DNA from: Phycisphaerales bacterium
Lineage (GTDB): Bacteria; Planctomycetota; Phycisphaerae; UBA1845
DNA: 41,110 nt
Assembly: GCA_003597935.1 (NCBI GenBank)
Contig: QZJT01000022.1
Location: 1 to 41,110 of the forward strand
Direction of reading: 5' to 3'
Shown here: piece after piece, positions 1 through 7,779 of the stretch
Layout: the number at the start of each line of letters is the position of its first letter
How positions within the stretch are numbered: position 1 is the stretch's first letter
Program-made: the position numbers and the translations under genes
Notes under the pieces: generated by a model
What the model was told of the DNA's origin: nothing
Database searches by the model: none
What the model saw: the letters and a program-made list of their open reading frames with translations, nothing else

Positions 1-1
1 G

Positions 2-811
2 TACGAGACGCCCCGCGGGGGCGGCGGCGCCTTGGCGCCCCCGGCGGCGGGGGGCGGGTTTCAGCGGCAGGCGCCAGGCGGCGCCGGACCATTCGGCTGG
101 CGTGACCCCCACGGCCGCGGCGACGATGAGCCGGGTGCGCAGGCGGCGCAAGGCTGCGGCCTCGGCGCCGATCTCGGCGAGGCCGGCGGCCCGGCCGTGC
201 CGGCCGCGGCCGGCGATGGGCTGATGGAAGCCGCCCCCCCCCGGCGCCCCGCCATCCAACTTCACAACACCTACCTGGTCGTCGAAACCGACGATGGGCT
301 GCTCATCATCGACCAGCACGCTCTGCACGAGCGGATCATGTTCGACCAGCTCAGCCGCCGCATCCTGGAAGGCCCGTTGGAGTCGCAGCGGCTGCTTTTG
401 CCGGAGACGATGCCGGCTGCGGCCGCGGACGTGGCGCTGCTCGAAACGCACGGCGAGCTATTGGCGGAACTGGGCATCGAGGCCGCCCCCATCGGCCAGG
501 ACGCGGTGGCGGTCCACGCTTTCCCCAGCATCCTCAAGCGGGCCAACGTGGCCTCATTCATGCGCGACCTGCTCGACGGCCTGGCGGCCCAGGATGGCGA
601 CCGCCCGCGGGAGGCGATGATCCACGCCGTGCTGGACATGATGGCCTGCAAGGCCGCCGTCAAAGCCGGCGACCCGCTGACGCCGGCCGAGATCGACGCG
701 CTGGTGTCGCACAAGGCGCTGGTGGAGAAATCGAGCAACTGCCCCCACGGCCGGCCGACCACGCTGCGCTTGACGCGGGCTGACCTGGAGCGGCAGTTCA
801 AGCGGACGTGA
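2..811 (+). CDS. mutL: DNA mismatch repair protein MutL, C-terminal part (5' end outside window)
   Basis: The reading frame is open from the first base of the window, so this is the 3' part of a gene that begins upstream; the first in-window start-like codon (TTG at 32) is not a credible start. The first roughly 75 codons are Gly/Ala/Pro-rich linker, followed by the MutL C-terminal dimerisation and endonuclease domain. The metal-binding motif DQHALHERIMFD (from base 311) matches DQHAx2Ex4E except that the last Glu is Asp. Further motifs are ACK (about 643), CPHGRPT (about 739) and a C-terminal FKR (797-805). Together these are the signature of endonuclease-type MutL, which nicks the daughter strand during mismatch repair. 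The protein would act in the cytoplasm with MutS. Identification is firm; only the 5' boundary is unknown. Confidence 0.93.
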   Translation, partial: YETPRGGGGALAPPAAGGGFQRQAPGGAGPFGWRDPHGRGDDEPGAQAAQGCGLGADLGEAGGPAVPAAAGDGLMEAAPPRRPAIQLHNTYLVVETDDGLLIIDQHALHERIMFDQLSRRILEGPLESQRLLLPETMPAAAADVALLETHGELLAELGIEAAPIGQDAVAVHAFPSILKRANVASFMRDLLDGLAAQDGDRPREAMIHAVLDMMACKAAVKAGDPLTPAEIDALVSHKALVEKSSNCPHGRPTTLRLTRADLERQFKRT

Positions 812-824
812 GCGGCGGCGGGGA

Positions 825-960
825 GTCAACGCCAAGGCGCGAAGGGGCAAAGGCGCAAAGAAGAGGGGAAGTCAACGCGAAGACGCGAAGGTGCAAAGCC
901 GCAAAGTAGAGGGGAAGTCAACGCCAAGACGCGAAGGTGCAAGCCGCAAAGAAGAGGGGT
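825..960. repeat. Tandem 46-bp repeat, about three copies
   Basis: Units begin with GTCAACGC at 825, 871 and 917. Each runs through variants of CGAAGRYGCAAAG to AAGAGGGG. The array fills most of the spacer between mutL and the convergent phosphatase gene. An inverted partial copy lies at 1021-1058. It resembles the AACGCCAAGGCGCAAAG type of genomic repeat and encodes nothing recognisable here. Confidence 0.85.
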
Positions 961-990
961 ATCAGGGGTGGCTCTGAAGGCAGCGCGGAA

Positions 991-2772
991 TCAGGGGAGG
1001 CCTGAAAGTTCCGATGGATTCTTTGCGCCTTCGCGTCTTTGCGTCATTGCGTTGATTTCCGCCGGCGCCGCCCGCCGCACACGCACGCCGATTTGAGCCA
1101 GCGCCTCCGCCAGGTCTTCCATCCGCACCGCCTCCGGCACCGGCCCGGCCGTGGACATGACGAAACCGGTGGAACTGGCGGCGCCCATGTTGCCGTGCGC
1201 GCCTTTCAGGCCGATCAGACTCGTCATCAGCCGGCTGCCGCAGTGGCTGCCGTCCTCTACGCACAGGAGCACGTCGGGCGTGAACCTCATCAGCCCGTGA
1301 AACGCCCGCCACAGGCGGTAGACGCAGTCGGGGTACTCATGGTCGGCCGTGGCCGCGAACCACGCGGCCTTGTCGGCGAAACCATCGGGGTCGGCGTCCA
1401 GACCGCCCGCCAGGATAGGCAGCAGGCGCAGCGGGTCGCCGTCGATGGGCACGTAACGCAGGCGCAGCGCGTCGCCGCGGTCACGGGCGCCGCCGTCCGC
1501 CGTCGGATCGGCCCACCCGACATCGCCGGTCCCCTTCATCCGCGTGAGCGCGATACGCGGCACCGGGCGCTCGCCGGGCAGTTCAGCCGGGCCGGCGCCG
1601 AAGGGAGCCTGCGCGCGGGCTGAAGCCCGCGGCTCGCCGGCCGGCAGTTCCGCGCGGGCTGAAACCCGCGGCTCGCTGGAATCCGCAGACTCGATTCGCG
1701 CCCGCCCCTCGCGCGAGGTCACCGCGATGGCGCCGTCCGGCGTGACGTAGGCCGCCAGGCGGATGCGGTCGTGGCCGATCAGTGCATCCGTTACCGCGGC
1801 CGGCTCGCGGGTATACACGGCCGCGCAGGTGACCATGCCGAAACCCGGAACCACCACGTCCCCCGGCCGCGTCAGCCGGTCGGTCACACGGAACCCCTCG
1901 CGCCTAAGAAGGCCGGGCAGGTCGATCCACTCAGAACCCCCGCTTGAATGCGAGGGCCGAGCATCGGCGATGGCGTGGCCGTGGTCGGACAGCAGCGTAA
2001 TCTGGATGCGTCCGGCGAACGTGTGAATCAGCCAGCGGCACACGCGATCGACGCGGTCCAGTGCGTACTCGTGGCCGGCCCGCCCCTGGCGGGACCCCAG
2101 CGCTGAGGTGCCCACCGAATATCCCACGAAGGTGGCGTCCGCCGGCCGCTGCAGGACCTCGTCCTCGATCCGCCGCAGCTCGTGGCCGAACCACGGCCTG
2201 GGGTCGGTGTAGGCCAGCCCGTGGGCCAGGTAGTTGAGGTCGTAGTCGACCTGGTCCAGCCAGGGCGCGTTGGTGGTGCGGACGTAGGTGAAGTAGCCGG
2301 TGTTGAGGCGGCGGGTGTTGTAGAACTGGGACTCCATCGCCACGCAGGGCGCCACGCCGAATAGCTCCGCCAGCGACAGATCGGTCATCACCGGAAAGGG
2401 CGCGATCACACGGCCGGGGGGATGAAACTGGGCGAAACGCCCGTGGTCATGGAACTCGCGCACCAGCTCGAACGGGACGCTGTCGAGGATGATGACCAGG
2501 TGCGGCACCACGCCGCGGGCCAGGCGCGGCGGCGGCACGTCCACGTCGGACCGCCCGTCGCCGTCCCAGTCGAAAAGCAGCCGCAGCGGCGCCCCGTCGG
2601 CGCCGAAGCGTTCGGCGTAGTCCGCCCGGCCGTCGCCTTCGAAGTCGTAGACCGCGTCGCGGCCGTCCGGCGGGTGGTGGCGGAACGCGATCGGACCGGC
2701 CGGCGCCAACCGCGGCCCCGGGCCGGCGCAGCCGGTTGCAGTGAGCAGTGTCAAGATCACGGCGACCGCCAT
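991..2772 (-). CDS. Lipoprotein of the alkaline phosphatase / type I phosphodiesterase superfamily
   Basis: The frame is open to 2907, but I place the start at the ATG at 2770-2772. It gives a compact signal sequence ending in the lipobox LLTATGC (Cys about residue 15), so the protein is probably a membrane-anchored lipoprotein of about 593 aa. Residues about 30-70 carry two Asp/Gly-rich segments (DFEGDGRAD and DWDGDGRSD) like calcium-binding or FG-GAP repeats. The catalytic fold follows: LVIILDS (first metal Asp), VMTDLS (candidate Thr nucleophile), LLSDHGHAI (metal Asp-His) and LKGAHGNMG (late metal His). The substrate is not deducible. Residues about 366-387 are an in-frame double repeat insertion (EPRVSARA and EPRASARA), and the C-terminus runs through an inverted genomic repeat. 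It converges with mutL. Confidence 0.75.
   Translation of the reverse strand: MAVAVILTLLTATGCAGPGPRLAPAGPIAFRHHPPDGRDAVYDFEGDGRADYAERFGADGAPLRLLFDWDGDGRSDVDVPPPRLARGVVPHLVIILDSVPFELVREFHDHGRFAQFHPPGRVIAPFPVMTDLSLAELFGVAPCVAMESQFYNTRRLNTGYFTYVRTTNAPWLDQVDYDLNYLAHGLAYTDPRPWFGHELRRIEDEVLQRPADATFVGYSVGTSALGSRQGRAGHEYALDRVDRVCRWLIHTFAGRIQITLLSDHGHAIADARPSHSSGGSEWIDLPGLLRREGFRVTDRLTRPGDVVVPGFGMVTCAAVYTREPAAVTDALIGHDRIRLAAYVTPDGAIAVTSREGRARIESADSSEPRVSARAELPAGEPRASARAQAPFGAGPAELPGERPVPRIALTRMKGTGDVGWADPTADGGARDRGDALRLRYVPIDGDPLRLLPILAGGLDADPDGFADKAAWFAATADHEYPDCVYRLWRAFHGLMRFTPDVLLCVEDGSHCGSRLMTSLIGLKGAHGNMGAASSTGFVMSTAGPVPEAVRMEDLAEALAQIGVRVRRAAPAEINAMTQRREGAKNPSELSGLP
1021..1058 (-). repeat. Inverted copy of the 825-960 repeat, used as the 3' end of a gene
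   Basis: On the minus strand this reads AACGCAATGACGCAAAGACG and continues GCGAAGGCGCAAAG, matching the tandem units at 825-960. It encodes the last residues of the phosphatase (EINAMTQRREGAKN), so the gene probably acquired a new C-terminal tail by repeat invasion. Confidence 0.75.
1613..1676 (-). repeat. Two in-frame copies of a short palindromic repeat inside the phosphatase gene
   Basis: Copies at 1613-1637 and 1652-1676 share GCGCGGGCTGAARCCCGCGG followed by CTCGC, and lie 39 bp (13 codons) apart in the same orientation. The core forms inverted arms GCGGGCT/AGCCCGC. On the coding strand they read EPRASARA and EPRVSARA. The same sequence recurs at 13001-13025, 13119-13143, 15283-15312 and 15419-15448. 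Confidence 0.85.
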
Positions 2773-3257
2773 ACGCGCTCTGGGGTGACGGCTAGGCGGC
2801 CGGCGCGACGAGTCCAAGGCGGCGCCGCTCGGACCTGCGCCGTCGGCGCCGCGGTCGCGGCCGGCCCCGGGTGAGGAATCCCGCAGTCGTGTCATGCCGG
2901 CGATCATAGCGGCGATTTCGCCGGGCGGAACGTGTACGGCCGGCGCGACGCCGGGAAAGGAGCCGGTGGAACGGGGCCGGTATCGGGTCTGCGTCCGAGA
3001 GGGTCTTTTCGGCCGGGCGAAGCGCAGCGGAACGCGGCCGCCACGTCATCCTGACCACCGGATCCCGCTTGCGCCCCGGCCGATAACAAGCGCCGGGCGG
3101 CGGATCATCGCTGGGGGGGCCGCCGGCGCCTCAACCACTGCGCCCGCCCCGCCGAATCTAAGGGGCGGCGCGTGAAGTATCCGCCTGATGCACCGGCGCG
3201 GATACGCAGCCCTCATGGCCCGAAGTTCGGACTGCGCCCTGCTGTGACGGGACCATC
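2773..3257. other. Divergent intergenic region, 485 bp
   Basis: This spacer lies between the minus-strand phosphatase and the plus-strand HD-GYP gene, so both promoters should be here. A minus-strand TATGAT (2903-2908) is a possible -10 element for the phosphatase, with only a poor -35 (GTTCCG) 17 bp upstream. If real, it supports the start at 2772 over the upstream ATG at 2895. No convincing coding, repeat or RNA signal was seen in the rest. Confidence 0.4.
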
Positions 3258-4661
3258 GTGAATGACCGCGTCAAACAGACCCTGATGATCGTCGTCGCGC
3301 AGACGACCTGCGTGGCGGTGGCGCTGTGGATGCACCATCACTTCGCCACCCTGGCGACGCGTGAGCAGGTGAACGAGAACTGCTTCGACGAGTTGCGCCG
3401 GGCGGCGACCCGTCTGGCGGGTTTCTGGTCCGCGGCCCACGCCCGCCCGGAACTGAGCGGCACCGACTTCCAGTCCACCGCCGAACTGCTGCGACACAAG
3501 GCCGCCGACCAGACCGATCTGGTTCTGGTCGTGGACGCGGCCGGCAACGTCCTGGAAGCGATCGGCGCCGACGGCGATCCGCAGCAGCAACGGCTGGAGT
3601 GGGAGGCGCCGGAGGAGTCAACCCTCGGGTCAGGCGAATACACGCTGACCTTCCTGTGGCAGGGCCAGCGTTACCTCGGTGTGCGCACGGCCACCGGCGA
3701 AGCGGGCGTGTCTCTGATCGTGGGCCGGCCCGAGTCGACGCTGACGGCCCTGACCAACGCCGTCGTCGAACCGCTGACCAAGGTCGGCGCCCTGACGCTG
3801 CTGTGGACCTGCGCCATGCTGTCGATCGGGGTCTACCTGATCCTGGCCCGATACCACGATCAACTGACGCAGCAGCGTGCCCAGAAGTTCACCGGCACGC
3901 TCCGCCGGGCCCAGGAGCTGGTCCGCACCCGCGACGCCGTGATCTTCGGGCTGGCCAAGCTGGCCGACTCGCGTGATCCGGAGACGGGCGACCACCTGGA
4001 ACGGATCTCGGCCTACTCGACGACACTGGCGTCCGCCCTGCGGCACCATCCCAGGTACGGCAAGCAGGTCACGCCGACCTTCATCCGCCTGATCGGGATC
4101 AGCTCCGCCCTGCACGACATCGGCAAGGTGGGGGTGGCGGACCGGATCCTGCTCAAGCCGGGTCCGCTGTCGGCGACCGAGCGGAAGCTCATGCAGACCC
4201 ATTGCCGCATCGGCGGCGACTGTCTGGCCGAGATCGAGCAGCGCTTAGGCAGCACGAACTTCCTGCAGATGGCCCGCGAGATCGCCCTGCACCATCACGA
4301 ACGGTGGGACGGCACCGGCTACCCGGCGGGCCTGGCGGGCGACGAGATCCCGCTCTCCGCCCGGATCGTGGCGATCGCGGACGTGTATGACGCACTCTCC
4401 AGCAAGCGGGTCTACAAGGAGCGCGTGCCGCACGAGGAGTGCGCCGAAATCCTGCGGGCGGGGGCGGGCGCCCACTTCGACCCGGACCTGATCGAGGTGT
4501 GGAAGTCCATCGAGCCCAAGTTCATCGAGATCCAGGCGCAGTACGCGTCGACCGACGCCCCCACCGGCGGCGCCGCCCGCGCCGGTGCGTTATGGGAGAG
4601 TGCCGCGACGGAGGAGCTGGCCGAAGCGGAGCGGGCGGCCGGCGCGGTGGCGGTGGGATAG
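3258..4661 (+). CDS. Membrane HD-GYP domain phosphodiesterase (probable c-di-GMP hydrolase)
   Basis: This 467-aa protein starts at GTG 3258; upstream Shine-Dalgarno complementarity is weak. A transmembrane helix at residues about 7-25 and a second at about 178-197 bracket an extracytoplasmic segment (about 30-175) of sensor type. A cytoplasmic HD-GYP domain follows. It has SALHDIGKVG (catalytic His-Asp at 286-287), LHHHERWDGTGYP (344-356, including the GYP signature) and ARIVAIADVYDALSS (368-382). HD-GYP proteins hydrolyse cyclic di-GMP to pGpG or GMP, so this should be a sensor-controlled phosphodiesterase lowering c-di-GMP. The next gene begins 14 bp downstream and encodes a degenerate relative, so the two probably form an operon. 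The stimulus is unknown. Confidence 0.9.
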   Translation: MNDRVKQTLMIVVAQTTCVAVALWMHHHFATLATREQVNENCFDELRRAATRLAGFWSAAHARPELSGTDFQSTAELLRHKAADQTDLVLVVDAAGNVLEAIGADGDPQQQRLEWEAPEESTLGSGEYTLTFLWQGQRYLGVRTATGEAGVSLIVGRPESTLTALTNAVVEPLTKVGALTLLWTCAMLSIGVYLILARYHDQLTQQRAQKFTGTLRRAQELVRTRDAVIFGLAKLADSRDPETGDHLERISAYSTTLASALRHHPRYGKQVTPTFIRLIGISSALHDIGKVGVADRILLKPGPLSATERKLMQTHCRIGGDCLAEIEQRLGSTNFLQMAREIALHHHERWDGTGYPAGLAGDEIPLSARIVAIADVYDALSSKRVYKERVPHEECAEILRAGAGAHFDPDLIEVWKSIEPKFIEIQAQYASTDAPTGGAARAGALWESAATEELAEAERAAGAVAVG

Positions 4662-4675
4662 GCCCGGCGCGGGCG

Positions 4676-5656
4676 ATGGGAGAGCGAATCGTGAGCGGAA
4701 AGCTCGACTCGAAAGACCGGCGGACGTTTGAGATCATGCTCATCGTCGTGACGGTGGGCATGACGCTGCTTCTGTTCCGGCTGGGCGGCTATCGGATGGT
4801 GACGCTCCATCTGTATTTCCTGCCCATCGTGCTGGCCGGCTACTACCTGGGCCGCACCAACGCCGGCATCCTGGCGCTGTTCAGCGCCCTGGCGGTCTCG
4901 GCCGTGGTCGCCTCCGACCCGGCCAGTTTCATGGCGTTCAAGTCGCCCATGGTGGTGGGGCTGGCGCTGACCGTGTGGGCCTCGGCGCTGGGCCTCACCG
5001 CCCTGCTGGTCGGGACCTTGTGCGACGAGCGGGCGGCGACCGTGCGCGAGCTGGAAGTCGCCTACGTGGGCGTCATCGAAGTCCTTTCCCGGTATCTCCA
5101 GAGCGCCAACCCCAAGGTCAAGGCACGGTCGGTGCGGGTGGCGGAACTCAGTCAGCGGGTGGCGCAGCAGATGCGCATGACCCAGAAGGAGGTGGACGAC
5201 GTTCGCGTGGGAGCGCTGCTCTATGACCTGGGCAGCGTGGAGGTGACCACTACGCTGATCAGCAAGGCGGTCAGCTCGGTGGGCGGCAAGATGAAAGGGC
5301 ACAAGCACACCTTCATGGGGACCGACCTGGTGCAATCGCTGGGGACGGTGCTGCACGGGGCATTGCCGCTGGTGCTCAATCAGGACGAGGCGGCCCGCGA
5401 AGTGCTGACTCTGGACGACGGCATGCAGCCGGCGGACATCCCGCTGGGGGCGCGCATCATCCGGGCCGTCCGCGCTTATGAGACCCTGTTGGAGGATGGC
5501 TGCGGCGGACAACCCCTGACGCCCGTGGCCGCCCTGCGCGAGCTGCGCGGCGATGCGCTGGGCGGATACGACGTGGACGTGCTCGACGTGATCGAGCGCT
5601 GCGTCGATCGACCGGGCCCCCGCGCCGTACCGGCGGCGGAGCCGGCGTTCGTCTAG
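4676..5656 (+). CDS. Membrane protein with degenerate HD-GYP-like domain
   Basis: I start at ATG 4676, 14 bp after the HD-GYP gene; GTG 4691 is an alternative. The product is 326 aa. About four hydrophobic helices (residues about 19-36, 42-58, 62-79 and 92-113) form a membrane sensor module. The cytoplasmic part follows the HD-GYP pattern, including a late ARIIRAVRAYETLLEDG that matches ARIVAIADVYDALSS of the neighbour. The catalytic HD, however, is replaced by Tyr-Asp (LLYDLGSVEV, residues 182-191) and there is no HHH or GYP motif. Catalysis is therefore unlikely. A role in binding c-di-GMP or modulating the upstream phosphodiesterase is an inference from the pairing. It is likely co-transcribed with 3258-4661. 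Confidence 0.75.
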   Translation: MGERIVSGKLDSKDRRTFEIMLIVVTVGMTLLLFRLGGYRMVTLHLYFLPIVLAGYYLGRTNAGILALFSALAVSAVVASDPASFMAFKSPMVVGLALTVWASALGLTALLVGTLCDERAATVRELEVAYVGVIEVLSRYLQSANPKVKARSVRVAELSQRVAQQMRMTQKEVDDVRVGALLYDLGSVEVTTTLISKAVSSVGGKMKGHKHTFMGTDLVQSLGTVLHGALPLVLNQDEAAREVLTLDDGMQPADIPLGARIIRAVRAYETLLEDGCGGQPLTPVAALRELRGDALGGYDVDVLDVIERCVDRPGPRAVPAAEPAFV

Positions 5657-5866
5657 GGGTTGGAAGGTCGGAGGGTTGACGGTTGGAAGGTTGAAGGTTG
5701 ACGGTTGAAAGGTTGAAGGTTGGAGGTTCAGAGCAGGGGGTGGAGCACGGGGCAACGGTGCCCGACGTCGCGCAGCGCCACCCCGCGCTCAGCCTTCGAC
5801 GTTCGCGCTTCAACGCCCCCGTCTTCTGACCTTCAACCTTCCAACCTTCCAACCTTTCAACCCTAT
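5657..5866. repeat. Inverted arrays of GGTTGAAGGTT-type repeats between convergent genes
   Basis: The left array (about 5658-5731) contains repeated GGTTGGAAGGTTGAAGGTTG units. The right array (about 5827-5865) carries the reverse complement (CCTTCAACCTTCCAACCTTC). About 95 bp lie between them. Transcripts from either side could fold into a long imperfect hairpin, and the arrays sit exactly between the convergent HD-GYP pair and the secreted propeller gene. A bidirectional termination role is therefore possible. The right array reaches the stop codon of the 5863-7653 gene. Confidence 0.75.
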
Positions 5867-7653
5867 TCTACAACGACCCTGCGCGGGCTGGCGCGGCGGG
5901 GGCATTGCACTTCGCGGCCGGCGCTGCGGAGTTTCTGGACGGCGCAGGTGTACTTGCCGGGCGGCACAGGGGCGATGACGGTCTGGAGCTTGCCGTCCCA
6001 GTCGAGCCATGCGTTCTTATCGAACGTACCTTGTCCCGCCCGGCCGCGGCAGCGAACCAGCGCCCGGCCGCCGGGGGTGGTGGTGTGGAGGTAGACGCTG
6101 ATCTGGCCCGCCCCGCCCTCGGCGCGGTGGGCGTAGATCGCCGGGCAGGCGCCGCAGTACCAGCGGCTGGTGAAGTAATCCGTATGGGCGTCGCTGGTGT
6201 GGTTGTCGATTCCCTCGGTGGGATCGAAGTCGATGGTCCAGTGGAACTGGCCTCCGAACAGGATACGCCCATCCGGATCGACGCTTATGCCGTTTGCGGA
6301 GTCGAGCCACGTGCTTCCGGCCGTTACCGTCCAAGCGTATGAACCGTCGCCGCCCAGATGCGCGACGTAAAAGTCAGAACCGCCGACGCTGGTCCGTGGG
6401 TCGCCTTCGCCTTCGGGATCGAAGTCGACGGTCAATCCGAACTCTCCCACCACAAATGCGCCGGCATCGCCGTCGACGCCGATCCCTTCGGCCGTGTCGT
6501 CTTCCTCGCCGTTCCGGGGAACCCAACTCCACAGCCACGTTCCCGCCTGGTCGAACTTCGAAACGTAAATCCCCTTGTCGCCCGGGTCGATCCGGACAAA
6601 CTTCCGGGGGCCGGGGTCGAAATCTGCCTTGCCCCGAAAGGCTCCTGCGACCCAAATGGATCCGCGAGCGCCGGTGGCCACGCCATAACTGTAGGCGCTA
6701 TCCTCCGGCCAGGGTTTTTTGCCTCCGAAAGTGCGCGTCCATCGGGGCGTGCCATCGGGCGTCAACAGTGTGACGAAAACGTGAATTGCCTGTCCCGAGT
6801 CGTGCATGTCGACTCGCCGGGGCCGCGGGTCGAAGTCGACCTGTCCGGAGAATCTCCCGGTCACAGCGATGGCGCCGTTGTCCCTCGGCGCAATCGCCCA
6901 GGCGGAAGCCGATTCGTCGTCCCCAAAGTCAACGGTCCAGGCGTAGGATCCGTCCGTCCGGAATTTGCTCACGAAGGCGTCTCGACCTCTGCCGCTGCTG
7001 TGCTCGTCCTTACCCTCACCCGGGTCGAAGTCAAGGTCGCCCCCGAACTCGCCCGCAACTATGACGTCGCCGTCCGGGCCGACCGCCACGTCGGCGCCAC
7101 GCTCGCAGTCCGTCCCGGGGAGGGTGTGCGTCCATCCGTACGATCCGTTGGCGTTGATGCGGGTGAAGAATGCATCCGAACAAATCACCGTGGCGCGTTC
7201 GTCGACGCCCTCGGTCGGGTCGAAATCAACCGTGTATCCCTTGACGAGTCCCTGACCAAACCAACCCGTTACATAGACGTTGCCATCGCGGTCGGCCGCA
7301 ACGCCTTCCGGCGCTTCCGGGCCGAATGCCCCGATGATGTAGGCCCAGCGGTAGGAGCCGTCCGGCCCGAGTTTGGTTACGAAGATGTCCTGGTCTCCGT
7401 ACGCCGAGTGAAGGTCGACGCCCTCGGTCGGATCCAGGTCGATCAAGGTCCCGGGCGCGGCCCGCAGCTCGCCCGCCAGAATGACGTTTCCGTCTGCGTC
7501 CAAGGCCACGTCGGTGGCCATCTCTTCTGACTCGTGCGGATAAGCCGCGGTGCGCGTCCAGCCGTAGGCGGGAAACTCGCATGACTGCTGCGAGCGCCCA
7601 AGAGGTCCGATCGAAGCGACAAGGATGACGCACGCAGTTCCCAGTTTGTACAT
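5863..7653 (-). CDS. Secreted beta-propeller-type repeat protein (SBBP/delta-60-like)
   Basis: The start is ATG 7653, preceded by GAGGAG at 9-bp spacing; a TTG six bases upstream is less likely. The 596-aa product opens with a signal peptide (MYKLGTACVILVASIGPLG). Most of the rest is about nine repeats of roughly 50-60 residues. Each has a GNVILAGEL-type strand, a DFDPTEGVD-type Asp-rich turn, and a (D/F)VTKL..DGSY(R/A)W strand. This pattern is typical of bacterial secreted propellers in the SBBP/delta-60 class and is common in planctomycetes. Residues about 505-596 form a separate C-terminal module beginning near CGACPAIYAHRAEGG, distantly like the end of the beta-helix protein at 39178-40614. 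The protein is probably extracellular; no catalytic motif was seen. Confidence 0.8.
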   Translation of the reverse strand: MYKLGTACVILVASIGPLGRSQQSCEFPAYGWTRTAAYPHESEEMATDVALDADGNVILAGELRAAPGTLIDLDPTEGVDLHSAYGDQDIFVTKLGPDGSYRWAYIIGAFGPEAPEGVAADRDGNVYVTGWFGQGLVKGYTVDFDPTEGVDERATVICSDAFFTRINANGSYGWTHTLPGTDCERGADVAVGPDGDVIVAGEFGGDLDFDPGEGKDEHSSGRGRDAFVSKFRTDGSYAWTVDFGDDESASAWAIAPRDNGAIAVTGRFSGQVDFDPRPRRVDMHDSGQAIHVFVTLLTPDGTPRWTRTFGGKKPWPEDSAYSYGVATGARGSIWVAGAFRGKADFDPGPRKFVRIDPGDKGIYVSKFDQAGTWLWSWVPRNGEEDDTAEGIGVDGDAGAFVVGEFGLTVDFDPEGEGDPRTSVGGSDFYVAHLGGDGSYAWTVTAGSTWLDSANGISVDPDGRILFGGQFHWTIDFDPTEGIDNHTSDAHTDYFTSRWYCGACPAIYAHRAEGGAGQISVYLHTTTPGGRALVRCRGRAGQGTFDKNAWLDWDGKLQTVIAPVPPGKYTCAVQKLRSAGREVQCPRRASPRRVVVE

Positions 7654-7719
7654 CCTCAATCACTCCTCGCAGTCTCCGTCCGGCAGAGAGGACTTATGCG
7701 CGACGCCCGCGGAGCAATC

Positions 7720-7757
7720 CCCAGGCCCGGCGCGGGCACGACCGCGCCGGGCCTGGG
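7720..7757 (-). terminator. Perfect 16-bp inverted repeat (terminator- or attenuator-like hairpin)
   Basis: CCCAGGCCCGGCGCGG (7720-7735) pairs perfectly with CCGCGCCGGGCCTGGG (7742-7757) across a 6-nt loop. It lies just after the 3' end of the 7780-8679 gene and before the start of the 5863-7653 gene, all on the minus strand. No T-run follows on either strand. Termination is therefore uncertain; transcript stabilisation or attenuation between the two genes is equally possible. Confidence 0.55.
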
Positions 7758-7779
7758 CCTGATGGTGATCCTCCTTCCT

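Noticed and set aside
4412-5755. 447-codon minus-strand open frame
   Set aside because: It is antisense to the two HD-GYP genes, has low-complexity His/Arg/Gln composition, and its start lies in the GGTTGAAGG repeats.
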